Shown piece after piece: positions 29,093 through 41,734 of a stretch of DNA of 64,000 nucleotides. Below the pieces are notes generated by a model. It was not told the DNA's origin. It made no database searches and saw only the letters and a program-made list of their open reading frames with translations. A program made the position numbers and the translations under genes. How positions within the stretch are numbered: the first letter of the stretch is position 1; every line of letters begins with the position of its first letter. Source of the stretch: Symsagittifera roscoffensis (taxonomy: Eukaryota; Xenacoelomorpha; Acoela; Convolutidae); assembly GCF_963678635.1 (NCBI RefSeq), contig NC_087063.1, positions 39,570,759-39,634,758 on the forward strand. The letters run 5' to 3'.

Positions 29093-29335
29093 GATACAAA
29101 TCTTGTCCTTACAATTTGGACAATCAAGAACTTCATACTTTTTTTAAATGGTTTCACTCATTTCATATCTAGTTTTCACCGGCAATGCGTGTCCCAGTTT
29201 CCTCTTTCTCTGGATTGTGATTGCTATATCCAGAATATTCAACAAGACACTGGTACAGAGGCAACTCTTGGTGATCGAGAATGATCTTTCTAGAATAGCA
29301 GCACTTAGGCTATTTGCACTTGGTACTACGCATAC

Positions 29336-29760
29336 CTAAGTATTATCACTGAGTTCATTGTAGTTTTTCATCCTCAATTTTACAATTGCAGCCTCATTGG
29401 CTTTCAACCTAACCCTCCTACTCAAGAAAACCGGAGCTTTGCGCTCCTGTGGCCATATCAAACTTACCGGTTTTACTATGTACTGCCTTTCCGGATTTCG
29501 GATCCTGAACATCGCATTGTTAAGATCTATCGTTACATCGAAGTTCCTGATAAAATCCCTGCCCAAAAAGAATTGATCCAATTCATCTACATTTTCCAAT
29601 AAAAGAAAGCTCATCCACAGATTGCCCCTTTTTTTGCCGCTGACAGCCGGATTCAGGAGTCTATGAGGTCATCTTTGTCAAATCCCATCCTTGTCCGTGT
29701 TTCTATTCTTATCACGCTCAGGACAGCTCCCCTATCTAGTAACCCTTTTAACGTCGTCTT
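29336..29760 (-). pseudogene. Gypsy aspartic protease region, active site altered
   Basis: On the minus strand, a LLD-R-GA-VLSVI stretch (about 29,750-29,715) sits where a retropepsin has Asp-Thr/Ser-Gly, so the middle residue is changed. A stop follows. The later frame (29,614-29,336) contains the FFLGRDFIRNFDVTIDL flap and C-terminal block typical of gypsy proteases. Inactive. Confidence 0.65.
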
Positions 29761-29826
29761 TTTCCAATTATGCCCACAACATGAGCAGACACGTCCGCTT
29801 CCGTTCCCCAATACATAGAGTCTTCT

Positions 29827-30206
29827 TCAAGCTTTGTGCAATAACAATTTGACCTTGAGCTCCTTTCGACCCACGAAGATTTGGCCCGCCAGGTCATCAT
29901 CACACGTTATCATCGTCTGTGTATAGATGCTGATTCCATCTACTTTTAGCATGACATCGTGTGGACTATACGTTTCGGTGTACCTGCTGTCTACTCTTTT
30001 CGATTTTCGACCGCCTCTTGCCAGTAATGCTCTGATCGCTTTCGATGAAGTTTGAGGACTAATGGTTCGCAAATAGTCCGCATATACGTCTGTACATCAG
30101 TGTTAGGTTTGGTTAAGTTCCTCATTTCTTTGTGACCACCTAGGGTGATTATTGACATTATCCTCGCTCCTATCTTCCTGATCCCGAAAGGTTTCCCAGT
30201 CTCCAT
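29827..30206 (-). pseudogene. Gypsy gag-pol junction region
   Basis: Two overlapping frames: METGKPFGIRKIGARIMSI (from 30,206) and VMLKVDGISIYTQTMITCDDDLAGQIFVG (30,072-29,827). The first is repeated at 32,721-32,521 in the other duplicate, while the second occurs once. They bridge gag and the protease. Confidence 0.5.
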
Positions 30207-32526
30207 TCTCAGTAATTCAATTGCCCCTGATCTTCAGGTTGTCGTTTATCTCAGTTTCGGCTCTTGTTGCGTGTGCGTGTGGAGTCAGTTCGGATGAACT
30301 GACCACGCTCATCACCTCAATGTCTCATCTCTTTATTGTGTTTCTATCTCCTAACTCAGCCTCTGTTCAGTTTCCTTTGTTGCCAATTTTTGTTTCGTTT
30401 TGATTATTGCATCTGCTGCTGCTTTCTGAAACTTTATCTCCGTGGTTTCTTTCTCCTCGATTACCGCTTCCGCAGATTTCGTTGACAGTTCATCTTTTCT
30501 TCTGCAAGTCACTCTCAGTCTGTCTGTTTCTGGTATTTTGAACAGTCGCTAGCGCTAACTTGTGTTTCAGGTGATTCTGATTCTCTACTGCTTCCCAAAA
30601 AAGAAGAAGTTCCATCTGAAGTGACCTTCCTGGCTACAGAAGAAACATCTCGCGCCAATCTTGATTATCGAGCCACTTTAGAATTCATGTTTTTCCATCT
30701 GGTTCATGCCGTCCTCATCTGGTGCATAGCCAAGCTTTTCATACCTCATTTGTAAGAGGTAAAATCCGCTACATGATGATCTGCTGACTCACAATTTGCA
30801 CATGATCTGCGTGATATCGTCTCTTGGCTTGTACCACGTCGACCTTTGCTGCTGGCTCCCCGCGTGAGGGCTTCGGTTCTCCGAAAATGATTACTTCTTT
30901 GATTTCCTTAACAGGTATTTTCTAGATTTCTGTCGCATCTCTTCTGAGTCTGGTGCATTATATTTCGACAGCGAGTTTTGAAGCAATGTTAAAATTCCCC
31001 TGTTCAATGTTTCCTCTGGATCACTTCTTCTTCCCAAGCTCATTAGGTTATCCATAAATCGATCAATCGATTCGTCATCCCTTTGTCGCCTTCTATCAAA
31101 TCTCCTTATAGCTTGAAGCCTCTTCATTCCAGATCCGAAAAGATTCAACATTATCTCAAAAACCTTGTCAGCTGTATCACGTTCTTCTTCCTTCTTGGCA
31201 ACCACGCACTTCAGCGCTGTGCCCTCCAGATTGTTTACTATCGCCGGCCAGGCTTTTTTTTCTCAGATGCAGCCTCATCACCTCAACCCAGGTGTCTATG
31301 CAACCATCCGAATCATCTTTAAACTATTTTAGTTTCGTGAAGATCTTTCTCGACTTGCCACCTCTTCTTTCGCTTGACTCCGTGTTTCTCGTGGCAAATG
31401 CTTTGAGTGTTCTGCTCATCATTTTCCAAGTTTTGCCAATGTCATGGCATCTAGTGCTACACTCGCGTGTACAATCGATTCCCTTGGGACTATCGTTGAA
31501 CTTGATGCGCCTAGTTTTGTTCCTCTCTCTACCGTCTCCGATCCTATGATATTGTGGATCTGGGGCAATGGAGTAGATTCTATCTTCTTACGATGCGGTT
31601 CCGCAAAGTCCACCCTTGTTCCAGCTTGTTTTACTGGTTTCTCTGCTATTGCTTTATCCTGATTAATAGAATTTCTCAAGACCGCATCCAATTTGGTTTG
31701 TATGGCACAGCAACCCTCTGCTAGTTCTGTGCTCATCGATACCACTCTCGTCTTCAGACTCCAAAAATCGTAGTCAATGGTTTCATACCGTTTTTTCATT
31801 TCTTCTATACCCTTCTTGATGAATTTCGCCCGTTCCTTGTCAGTCGTGTCTACTATTTCAGCTATTTGTAGTAGTTTTTCTCCAGTTGCTCTTGCTAAGG
31901 TGGGTTAGTTGTCAAGGTTCTCATTTTTAATGTTTCAGACCTCTTTTTTCATTTTCTCTCGGTCTTGCTCGCCACTCTTGAGCTATCTGCTCTAACTTTG
32001 ACATCAAGTCTCCAAACTCCATCGGTGGCGATTCTGTTACAGGTCCTGCTTAGTGACATGTTGTTTTCTCTGTGGAACCTGTGCTCTGTTCCCTTCTTTC
32101 GCCAGCCTCCGCTGTTATGGCGGAAACCGTTCCGAAGCTCTGACTTTTGCTTGTGCCAGCTGTTAATTCTTCTTTATCTTTCGGCCTCATCCCCATCATG
32201 TTGACAAATCTCTCCGTGAAGGAAATCCTTTTTGTTGTGAGCCATCTTTTATTGCATCGGGTTGTTGCCAGTGACCTCATTTCCATTGGGTATTGGTGAG
32301 GACTCAATTGTTTTTTGCTTTTTGTTCTTCAGCGTTCGGCATTGCTGTCCATTCCGTCGGTTTCTTCTCGACGTCTTCATTACTTTGTTCAGGTGTCTCT
32401 AGATCAACCTCTGCGAAGGGTGCGTTCTTCCGTTTCTCAAGTGTTTCTTCAGTACCATCGTTTGACTCTTGCACTTCCTTGTTATTCCGCGTGTTCGTGA
32501 ATTCTCTTTACAACTTTAGTCTACAT
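30018..32526. repeat. Tandem duplication of the gag region, left unit
   Basis: Aligns with 32,527-35,035 in direct orientation at an offset of about 2,507-2,509 bp, with scattered differences. At its right end the leader next to the gag start is shortened by a roughly 135-bp deletion compared with the other unit. Confidence 0.8.
30891..32500 (-). pseudogene. Gypsy gag, copy A
   Basis: Minus-strand pieces: KDKEELTAGTSKSQSFGTVSAI (32,307-32,050), STELAEGCCAIQTKLDAVLRN (31,799-31,419) and the capsid-like RFDRRRQRDDESIDRFMDNL with GILTLLQNSLSK (31,205-30,891). The FDRRxQxxxESIxxFxxxLxxL pattern is the major homology-like part of gypsy Gag. A cysteine-rich knuckle follows at lower coordinates. 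Broken in at least three places. Confidence 0.65.
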
Positions 32527-35035
32527 TTGCCAGTAATGCTCTGATCGCTTTCGATGAAGTTTGGGGACTAATAGTTCGCAAATAGTCCCCATATACGTCT
32601 GTGCATCAGTGTTTGGTTCGCTTAAATTCCTCATTTGTTCGTGACAACCTACGGTGATTATTGACATTATCCTCGCTCCTATCTTCCTGATCCCGAAAGG
32701 TTTCCCAGTCTCCATTCTCAAAGTACTTCATTTGCCCCTGATCTTCAAGTTGTCGTTTATCTCAGGTTCGGCTCTTGTTGCTGACAATGTCTCATCTCTT
32801 TGTTGTGTTTCTATCTCCTGTCTCAGCCTCTGTCATTTTCCTTTGTTGCCAAACTTTATTTCGTTTTGATTTTTGCATCTGCTGCTGCTTTCTGAAACTT
32901 TATCTCCAGAGTACCTTTGGTTTCTACCCCCTTGGTTTCTTTCTCCTCGATTACTGCTTCCACAGATTTCGTTGACAGTTCGTCTTTTTCTTCTGCAAGT
33001 CACTCTCAGTCTGTCTGTTTCTGGTATTTTGAACAGCCGCTAGCGCTAACTTGGGTTTCAGGTGATTCTGATTCTCTACTGCTTCCCAAAATAGAAGAAG
33101 TTCCATTCTGAAGTGACGTTTCTGGCTACAGAAGAAACATCTCGCGCCAATCTTGATTATCGAGCCACTTTAGAATTCATGTTTTTCCATTTGGTTCATG
33201 CCGTCCTCATCTGGTGCATAACACAAGCTTTTCATGCATAGTTTGTGAGAGGTAAAATCCGCTACGTGATGATCTGCTGACCCACAACTTGCACATGATC
33301 TGCATTTGTGCATTTGTCCGAATCGTCTCTTGGCTTGTACCACGTCGACCTTTGCTGCTGGCTCCCCTCTTGAGCGCTTCGGTTCCCCGAAAATGAATAC
33401 TTTTTTGATTTCCTTAACATGTATTTTCTAGATTTCTGTCCCATCTCTTCTGGGTCTGGTGCAATATCTTTCGACAGCGAGTTTTGAAGCAATGTTAAAA
33501 TTCCCCTGTGAAATGACTCCTCCGGATCACTTCTTCTTCCCAAGCTCTTTAGGTTATCCATAAATCGATCAATCGATTCGTCATCCCTTTGTCGCCTTCT
33601 ATCAAATCTCATTATAGTTTGATGCCTCTTCATTCCAGATCCGAAAAGATTCAACAGTATCTAAAAAACCTTGTCAGCTGTATCACGTTCTTCTTCCTTC
33701 TTGGCAACCACGCACTTCAGCGCTGTGCCCTCCAGATTGCTTACTATCGCTGGCCAAGGCTTTTTTTTCTCAGATTTAGCCTCATCACCTCAACCCAGGT
33801 ATCTATGCAACCATCCGAGTCATCTTATAACTATTTTGGTTTTTTGAAGGTCTTTTCGACTTGTCACCTCTTCTTTCGCTTGACTCCGTGTTACTCGTAG
33901 CAAATGCTTCGAGTGTCCTGCTCATCATTTTCCAAGTGGTTGCCAATGTCATGGCATCTAGTGCTACATTCGCGTGTACGTTCGATTCCCTTGGGACTAT
34001 CGTTGAATTTGATGCGCTTAGTTTTTTTCCTGTCTCTACTGTCTCCGATCCTATGATATTGTGGATCTGGGGCAATGGAGTGGATTCTGTTTTCTTACGA
34101 TGCGGTTCCGCAAAGTCCACCCTTGTTCCAACTTGATTTACTGTTTTCTCTGCTACTGCTTTATCCTGATTAATAGAATTTCTCAAGACCGCATCCAATT
34201 TGGTTTGTATGGCACAGCAACCCTCTGCTAGTTCTGTGCTCATCGATACCACTCTCGTCTTCAGACTCTAGAAATTGTAGTCAATGGTTTCATACCGTTT
34301 TATCTTTTCTTCTATATCCTTCTTGAAGAATTTCACCCGTTCCTTGTCAGTCGTGTCTACTCTTTCAGCTATTTGTATTAGTTTCTCTCCAGTTTCTCTT
34401 GCTAAGATGAGATAGTTGTCAAGGTTCTCATTTTTAATGTATCAGACCTCTTTTTTCATTTTCTCTCGGTCTTGCTCGCCACTCTTGAGCTATTTGCTCT
34501 AACTTTGACGTCAGGTCTCCCAACTCCATCGGCAGCGATTCTGTTACAGGTCCTGCGTAGTGACATGTTGTTTTCTCTGTGGATCCTGTGCTCTGTTCTC
34601 TTCTTTCGCCAGCCTCCGTTGTTATGGCGGAAACCGTTCCGAAACTCTGATTTTTGCTTGTCCCAGCTGTTATTTCTTCTTTATCTTTCAGCCTCATCTC
34701 CATAATGTTGGCAAATCTCTCCGTGAAGGAAGTCTTTTTTGTTTGTGAGTCATCTTTTTTTGCTTCGGGGTGTTGTCAGTGACCTCATTTCCATTGGCTA
34801 TTGGCGAGGACTCAATTGTTTTTGCTTTTTGTTCTTCAGCGTTTGGCATTGGTGTCCATTCCGTCGGTTTCTTCTCGATGTCTTCATTACTTTGTTCAGG
34901 TGTCTCTAGATCAACATCTGCGACGGGTGCGTTCTTCCGTTTCTGAAGTGTTTCTTCAGTTCCATCGTTTGACTCTTGCCCTTCTTTGTTATATCGCGTG
35001 TTCGCCATGCTAACTGAATTATTTTTCTTCTCTAA
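32527..35035. repeat. Tandem duplication of the gag region, right unit
   Basis: Direct duplicate of 30,018-32,526. It retains the gag start (ATG near 35,008, reading MANTRYNKEG) and the full leader next to it, so it is the more complete unit. Confidence 0.8.
33180..35008 (-). pseudogene. Gypsy gag, copy B, with zinc knuckle remnant
   Basis: N-terminus from about 35,008 (acidic, DGTEETLQKRKNAPVADVDL), middle pieces 34,703-34,434 and 34,252-33,803, then capsid-like RFDRRRQRDDESIDRFMDNLKSLGRRSD (33,654-33,262). A shifted frame just below 33,310 reads CASCGSADHH...SHKLC, a likely nucleic-acid-binding knuckle. It parallels copy A. Frameshifts near 34,750 and 34,300. Confidence 0.65.
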
Positions 35036-35339
35036 ACTCGGTACCATTGTCACCGGTGTCTGTTTGGTCTGTCCAATTGAGCGAGTTTACCTTGGCCCGA
35101 CTCTGATTTTTCTGGTATCGACACTCTTGTTTTCTGCTTGAATTCTCTTAATAATTTTAGTCTTTGTACACTTTCGTCTATATACAGGTAATCACAAAAA
35201 ATCAATAACTTCTTAATAATCTAATCCTTCGAAACAACTTCAGTTTAAAATCTATTTTGCAGTACGGTTTAAAACCTAATTTTCCTAGATGTGTCTATTG
35301 TCGTTGTTTGTTGCGTTAGCTTCCCCCAACCCTTAAAAA

Positions 35340-36050
35340 CGCCGGTCTTGACTAGCATTTTGAGCTTCCCAAAATCTAATTCTGCTAGTGTTGGGCACTC
35401 AGTGTAGCTTCCCGAGACCTAAATTCTCTAGTAATGGGCACTTTTTTTTTAGCTTCACAAGGCTCAACTCCGTTAGTGTTGGGCATTTGTTTTAGCTTCC
35501 CAAGAATCAAATCCTTGACTATTGGGTATTTAGTTTTGCTTCCCAGGACTTAACTCCTTTAATGTTGGGCACTCGTTTTAACTTCGCAAGACTCAAGCCC
35601 TCTAGTGTTGTGCTGTTGATTTAGCTTCTTAGGACTCAAGTGTTGGGCAGTTGATTTGCATTCCCAAGACTGAAGTGTTGCGCAGTTGATTTGCCTTCCC
35701 AGGTCTCATGTGATGGGCAGTTGATTTGCTTTCCCCGGGTTCAAGTGTTGGGCAGTTGATTTGCCTTCCCAAAATTCCAGCAAAACAGTGTCAGTGATGG
35801 GCAGCTGATTTTCCTTCCCAAGACTCAGGTGTTGGGCAGTTGATTTGCTTTCCCAATACTACAGCAAATCAGTGTTGGGTAGTTGATTTGCCTTCCCAGG
35901 ACTCAAGAAAATGTAATGTTGGGCAGTTGACTTAGCTTCACAGCACTCAACTAGAAGTAGTGTTGGGCAATTGTTTTAGCTTTCCAAGTATCCAGCCACC
36001 AGTGTTGGGCAGTTGTTTGAGCTTTCCCGGACTGTCTCAGGAATTTGTGT
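35340..36050. repeat. Minisatellite in the gypsy leader/LTR region
   Basis: About 14-16 variable units of 38-62 bp built on GTGTTGGGCAGTTGATTTGC followed by CTTCCCAAGACTCAA, decaying toward the left. No coding capacity. Its place just upstream of gag suggests it lies in the LTR or leader. Confidence 0.7.
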
Positions 36051-37599
36051 AAATTCTTACCGCAAATCTAGCTGAGTGTATCTCGAATGTCCTGCGTTGC
36101 CGCAATCAATTGCAACTGAAACGTCTGATCGGTTTTGGAATTACTTTAAATTAGTTCTGCCTATCTTGAAAATGTACGAAACTTTCTTAAAACTTACCAG
36201 TAAAAACTCAAAATTGTTATTAAAAACTTCGATCAAAAAATTTTGGGGAGCCGCTTATTCACTTTTATCTCTTATAGTATAAAATGGATTTTAACGATAC
36301 CCGTTTGACCCAACAGCACACTCCAGTGATTTTTTCTAGTGGTCACACTGCACTGGTCATACTATTGGTAAGTTCTTCCCAGTAGCGTCCTCTCTTGACT
36401 CCCAGACCTGTCCTCCCAACCCCTTCACAATCCTACTGGTCACCTCTTACATTGAAATCTCCCAGTGATTCTCCAAGGTTGCGAGACTAGCTGAAAACCC
36501 TTTCAACGCCCCGAATTTGGGCACCTGCTAAATATTTGCTACTTTGATTGAAACGATCGGCCTTATTGTAAGACAGCATAAATATACTATCAATTAACAT
36601 AATGTTCTGATCCATCTTATCTGGAAAACAAACAAACTGTCTTTTTTTACTTTTTTTAATGATTTTTCTTTTAATTTCTCTACTGGCCCCCCATGCTCGA
36701 TTAGCTAAACCTCGTATCCGAAAGCGCGCCAAGAAAACTTTCACAAGTTTACCTAAAAAGCTATTACGGTAAAACCAGAAGGTGGACACGTTCCAGTTGA
36801 ACCGTACCGCCGGTACTCTAGAATGAGCATGTAGCCCAGAGCTGCGTCATGTGAGTTCTATCCCGTAGTCATGCTGTCGTAAAACATCAAGAAGCGCTAT
36901 AAAAACTCTATGTAACAGTAGTCCGGTTATGTCACATACGAGGTTAAGTAAAATAGGCCCTTTAACTATTGGCTCGCGGGTCAGGGTCACTATCTCTTGT
37001 GTTTTTGTACCTCATTCTGTCTGAGCCAATTCGATTTGCTTAAGACACGGGACAACAAAATCGTGTTACAGCTTGAAGGCCACTTCCAAATGACCGCCAA
37101 CTCTAGAAATAAGAACAGTTTTTATTGGACACTGGACCTTCGAGCCATTTCAGGTAGATCAACCTAAAACCCGCCCTATCTTAATTTGATTGTGTAAAAA
37201 TACACTCAAGAAACTAATTCAAGTCCTCGCATAGTGACGTGACTCTAGAATTAAATAATATATGTAAGCAAATCTAGTAGTTCTAGGGAAAAATTACTTT
37301 TAACACAAGGAGTTTATTGTTTTGTACCATTTTGAAGCTCTACTCGTCTACCTGCCCAATCAAGGTTCTCTCTTGCCCAGCTATGGCACTCTCGTAGAAA
37401 TTCGCGATGTTCTCTGTCGAAAACAAGACAGCACTACTCGATTTGATTATTTCCGTAAAGTTGCGACTAGCAATCTTACTCAAGCACCCTTTTTGGTCAA
37501 CTTTCTCCCAATTATGTCCCGAATCTTCTGATTTTAATTGATTTCTTATTTCAGTTGCCGCGATAAATTTGAGCATGGCATGGTTGATTCGATTTTTCC
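36051..37599. other. No gene recognised
   Basis: Contains short repeats of ACTGGTCA/CCAGTGAT (36,320-36,470) and a 100-codon minus-strand frame (36,789-36,487) with a basic middle (REIKRKIIKKSKKRQ) but no known domain. It may hold the outer end of the LTR element. Nothing more can be supported. Confidence 0.35.
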
Positions 37600-38345
37600 C
37601 CAAATTTTTGTTTCCCCCAAAATCACTATTAAACTTACCGATATGACCGATTGGTACAATTTCGCGACGACCAACTTTCTTGATATTGGTAACCCAACCA
37701 CTGTTCATCTTTGACTTCTATCGTTTTATCTTAATCTTCCCATATGGACGTGGTGAGGAAATCCCGGTGGACAGTTCCTTCAATCACACTTCGCTTGTAC
37801 TGAAGGGGGCGCAGCTTCTAAAACTTAGTATGGTATCTGTATCTGTTGGTTTCCTATACCATCCACAGTTAATTTTCTTATTTTTGTCAATAATAATTTG
37901 TAAACCCAAAAATGCCAATTTCCCAGATGTGTTTGGTGTCTTTTTTGTGAACTGTAAACTTGGATGTAGTAAGTTTTCTGCCCGTAACACCTCTTCAGGA
38001 TCACCCCTCACTATTCTCACTATATCATCAACGTGACGGATAAAAAATTTAGCTTGCTGCACTGACAATATTTTTCAACCTTATCGAGATGCGTTTACTA
38101 AGCAGGTTGCACTCATATTTCGATGCTCATCATCTGATACATCATCGAATTTTACGTGATATAAGTTCAAACATCATTCACATTTCACGCCTTTTGACCT
38201 CTGCGTAACCTTCTTCTTGCACTCGGGACATAATCCATTAAGTTTTTTTTCGTGTATAAACATTTCGCGATTATCACTCGATAGTGCAGTGTCGTACTGC
38301 TTCAGGCAAAGATTTGCTCAAATAACGACAAAAGTTGCCCTCATT
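37600..38345 (-). pseudogene. PLE1-type RT fragment (palm, PHD remnant)
   Basis: Minus strand: FIRHVDDIVRIVRGDPEEVLRAENLLHPSLQFT (38,068 on), where the motif C Tyr is replaced by His. It continues LAFLGLQIIIDKNKKINCGWYRKPTDTDTIL and NSGWVTNIKKVGRRE near 37,700. Upstream (38,100-38,260) the cysteines of the PHD-like insert are readable in broken frames. Truncated, and head to head with the plus-strand copy that follows. Confidence 0.65.
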
Positions 38346-38867
38346 GCTATAGTTCTAACGCTATAGTCCCCTTGTTATAAGGCTATAGTTCCAGAGTCGA
38401 TAAATTTCAGCTGAAACCATAATATTGAAATAACTTACACGTTAGCATGAAATTAGCGACAAAACGAAACTGTAAAATCAAAAAAGTTGAAAATTTCAGA
38501 AATTTGAAATGTGATTAAATGAATAAAATTGTAACATAATAGTTTTTACATAATTTTAGTAATAATTGTGAAATTATGATTGGTTGAATTTTTTAAGTTT
38601 TGAAAAAATGACGTGTTTGACACTTTTTATGATCTTTAATTAGTTTGGTACAGATAGTTTAGATTTTAAAAACCTGAAGTTGCACAAAACATAATTTCTC
38701 AAGTTATTTAGATGTAAGTTTTTAAAACTTACGGCTGTGAGCCAAATCTTAATTGCAGTTTTTTCTACAAGGATTACCTAATTCACCTAAATAAGTTTAA
38801 TTTTTTTAACTATAAAAATTTTACAATTTGATGATCTTGTTTTATTTAACCATAACATAATTGAAAG

Positions 38868-39550
38868 GGTCTACATTGTAGCGCCTAGCTACCTCTACCA
38901 CAGCCTGGAACAATTTAGTAAACCGGAGAAGGAACTATTTTTGCCCAAAATAATGGCTATTCCGGGACTTTCCTGAAACCCAAACAACAGGAAATCACAG
39001 AAGAACCTCGCGAGACTACTCTGCAGGGCACTTCTAGCAGAAAAACGTCAAGTGGTGGTGTGGCACGACATCAATAACAGCTCTATCAACAGCGCCCGCA
39101 CCAACAATTACATAGCTTGCACAGCAGAGGAATTGACAGAAATCGTGAAAACACTGACAAATATCTATGCAAATGTATACTGTCAGAGAAACGGTACACT
39201 AGAAAGCTGGAACCAGCTGATCAGCTCGGTTATTCTTGTCAGTCCCATTACGGGGTGTTTCATTTCAAAGAGGAAGAGAAGAACGGAGCTGGTGAACGAA
39301 TACCAAGCACTGCACCAGGACGTCCAGCAGTAGCTAAAGTCTTTGCTGATTGTGTTCGAACACCAAGACATCCTGCCAGCTGTTTTGTCGAAGCTTCGTT
39401 TAAACACGAAAAAGAAATCGGAAACGAGATGGAGGGCGGACAAAAGAAGACAAGTGGACAGAGGCGAGAAAACTGTTGGGCCGACAGACAAGGAGGCTTC
39501 AAAGGAAAGGGTGAGTCAGACTTGTGTTTTTTTGTTGGTTTTGTTACGTG
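38868..39550 (+). pseudogene. PLE1 accessory protein, plus-strand copy
   Basis: Begins VYIVAPSYLYHSLEQ, then GLS-NPN (with a stop), LLAEKRQVVVWHDINNSSIN (about 39,030-39,075) and, in frame 39,052-39,333, ANVYCQRNGTLESWNQLISS, ILVSPITGCFISKRKRRTEL and VNEYQALHQ. After a stop the frame goes on as LKSLLIVFEHQD and a basic tail (KKKSETRWRADKRRQ), comparable with the basic C-terminus of the LINE protein at 13,144. This is the most complete version of the PLE protein's C-terminus. Confidence 0.65.
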
Positions 39551-39639
39551 AGGTTTATTCCTCGTGGCCTGCACAAGAGCACAGTTGTACTCCCACCTCT
39601 AATCTTGATTTGGACTTCAAAAAGAAACTCATTTGGAAA

Positions 39640-41460
39640 TTAGTCGTGATTATGCGTTCATATATGTTAATGTTATCAACTTCCACAAACGTGATTAATT
39701 TTCAAGAATCTACAAAAGGACATTATACCTGAAAGTTTGAGGTTCAAGGTACCAAAAAATGTGGTGTCTTCGAACCAAGCGGTACACAGTTTTCAGACAA
39801 AATTTCTAAGAACGGAGATTGAAAAGGCAAGGACAGATGAGAAAAACGTCGAGGGCAAACTAGAAAGGTCGAGATGCGCAGTACAGAGGGTTGTAGATGA
39901 GAAGTTTTGAATTTCGGTATAGAAATAATTAAGTCTCAGGGGACAAAAACAAACAATAACAATTAAAAAGACCCATCAAAAGAAACTAATGAAATTATCA
40001 GAAAGGCATGATCGACTTCTGGGGAAGGAAGGTGGAGGTTCGGTAAAAGCTTCTGATGATGTCGAATTACCAGATTGGTTACAACAAGTGTTGGCATTAG
40101 GGCCGAAACGTTCAGTCAGGGATAAATTTAATGAGTTACACCTTCTCGCCACACTTTCTTTTACATCTTTCTTTCGGATCTCAAAAATTATTTATGGACA
40201 TGGGGAGGCCCTTTGTGAGATGACGCAATGGTAAGAACCTATGCTAAAAGCGTGAAACAAACACCATCTGACAGTGGCATCGGAAAGCCCGAAAGTATCT
40301 GAGGAGTAATGAATTAGTTGCGGTACCGTATGACAAGGCTGTTGGTTTTATCTAATGATGAAGGATATCTTCGAAAACAAGTTATTCGATTTGTTAGACT
40401 CAAATCAGTTCAGCGAAATTAAAAGTACAGTGATTCAATTTTTATAAAGATAGAAAAAAAACATCACTACGGAACTGTTGGCTATGAGGAAAAAGACGAA
40501 TCAAGTGAGAGTCTTTACACAACGATGAGGTCTAACGGGTGCAGCCCGCTAGGTTTTACAGTTTGGCGAAGGTGCATAAAGTGATTACACAATTGAGACC
40601 GGTACGCTCATTGCCTGGTAGCTTTTTTCAACCTGAATAAGGTTCTTGCAAAATTTTTCGAGAAAATTGAAGGCGTCAATATCGAAACCATCTTACTAGA
40701 AGCGAAAGAAATCTTAGGGAGCATTCATCTTGAGCCCAATGAAAAGGTCAAATCTTTAGATGTAAAAAATTAGTATAGAAACATTCAGCTCAAAAAAGCA
40801 ACAGACATAGCTCTGAGAAAGCTGTATAAGCAAGATGAACCACCATCAATTACTATGAAAACCATTAAGAGACTTTTGAACATGGCAGTTAGTCAAGTTC
40901 ATTTCAACTGCAATGAAACATGGTACGTTCAGAAAGATGGTTTGGCAATGGGACAATCTCTTGCCGTTACTTTAGCAATTCATTGGCTGAAGCAGTACAA
41001 AACTGCACTAGCAAGGGATATTCTCGAAACGTTTCCCAAAAAAAATCTTAATGGAAAACGTAAAATGCAATAATAAGGTTATGTACAGGTCAAAAATTTC
41101 GGAATGTGAATGCTGTTTGAACTGGTATCACGTGAAATGCGGTGATATATCAGATGATGAGTATAGAATTATAAGTAAAACCGTCTGGTACTGTATAAAA
41201 TGCATCGAGATAAGAGAGAAAAATAAATCAGTGCAGCAAGCTAAATGTTATCTTCTTATTTACGTTGACGAAATAGTCAGAACAGTGAAGCGTGATCCTG
41301 AAGAGTTGCTATTGGCAGCAAACTTACTGCATCCAAATTTCAGTTCAAAGTAGAGACAGCAAACACATCTGGTAAATTGGCATTTTTGGATTTACAAATT
41401 ATTATTGACGAAAATAGAAAATTAACTGTGGAGGGTATCAGAACCCAACAGATACAGATA
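39640..41460 (+). pseudogene. PLE1 reverse transcriptase with PHD-like finger, plus-strand copy
   Basis: Degenerate RT: YAFIYVNVINFHKR (39,650), VELPDWLQQVLALGPKRSVRDKFNE (40,060-40,130), then MKTIKRLLNMAVSQVHFNCNETWYVQKDGLAMGQSLAVTLAIHWL (40,855-40,990, motif B). The frame 41,051-41,353 holds KCNNKVMYRSKISECECCLNWYHVKCGDIS, then VWYCIKC with the PHD Trp kept, and directly after it LLIYVDEIVRTVKRDPEEL (motif C, second Asp changed to Glu). It independently confirms the finger's position between motifs B and C. Confidence 0.75.
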
Positions 41461-41734
41461 CACTAAATTTTAGAAGTTGCGGCTCCTTCAGTTCAAGATA
41501 AATGTGATTTAGGAACTTTTCACCGGGTTTTACGCAGTATGTCCAGATTGGAAGATCATGTTAAAGCGATGGAAATCAACAGTAAAAAGTGGTTAGATAG
41601 TTAATATCCGGAAAGTTGGTCGTCGCGGATTGCATCGCAACCCCTTCAAAAGGTCATCGGTGAGGGCAAAAACAAAAAAGAAGATGGCTAAGTAAAGGAT
41701 TTTATGTGATTGAAACAGCGAATCACCAACCATC

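Larger units (their letters stand above)
27440..36050 (-). mobile_element. Ty3/gypsy-type LTR retrotransposon, degraded, no integrase, duplicated gag
   Basis: Minus-strand element. From right to left: minisatellite-bearing leader/possible LTR (36,050-35,020), gag (about 35,008-32,527), a second direct copy of gag (about 32,500-30,018), the start of pol (30,206-29,827), protease (about 29,760-29,336), reverse transcriptase (29,092-27,900) and the beginning of RNase H (down to about 27,600). No integrase is found before the PLE fragment at 27,435, and paired LTRs were not found. Stops and frameshifts are frequent. It is an old endogenous copy with no intact protein. Confidence 0.75.

Noticed and set aside
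27440..36050. Intact endogenous retrovirus with env
   Set aside because: No envelope or integrase frame is present. All gag and pol parts are broken, and the structure is that of a decayed Ty3/gypsy retrotransposon.
36487..36789. 100-codon minus-strand frame with a basic centre
   Set aside because: No recognisable domain and no supporting context. It is compatible with a chance frame or an unrecognised part of the LTR element.
39183..39574. Minus-strand frames over the PLE accessory region
   Set aside because: Antisense shadows of the plus-strand accessory protein, which is supported by similarity to two other copies.
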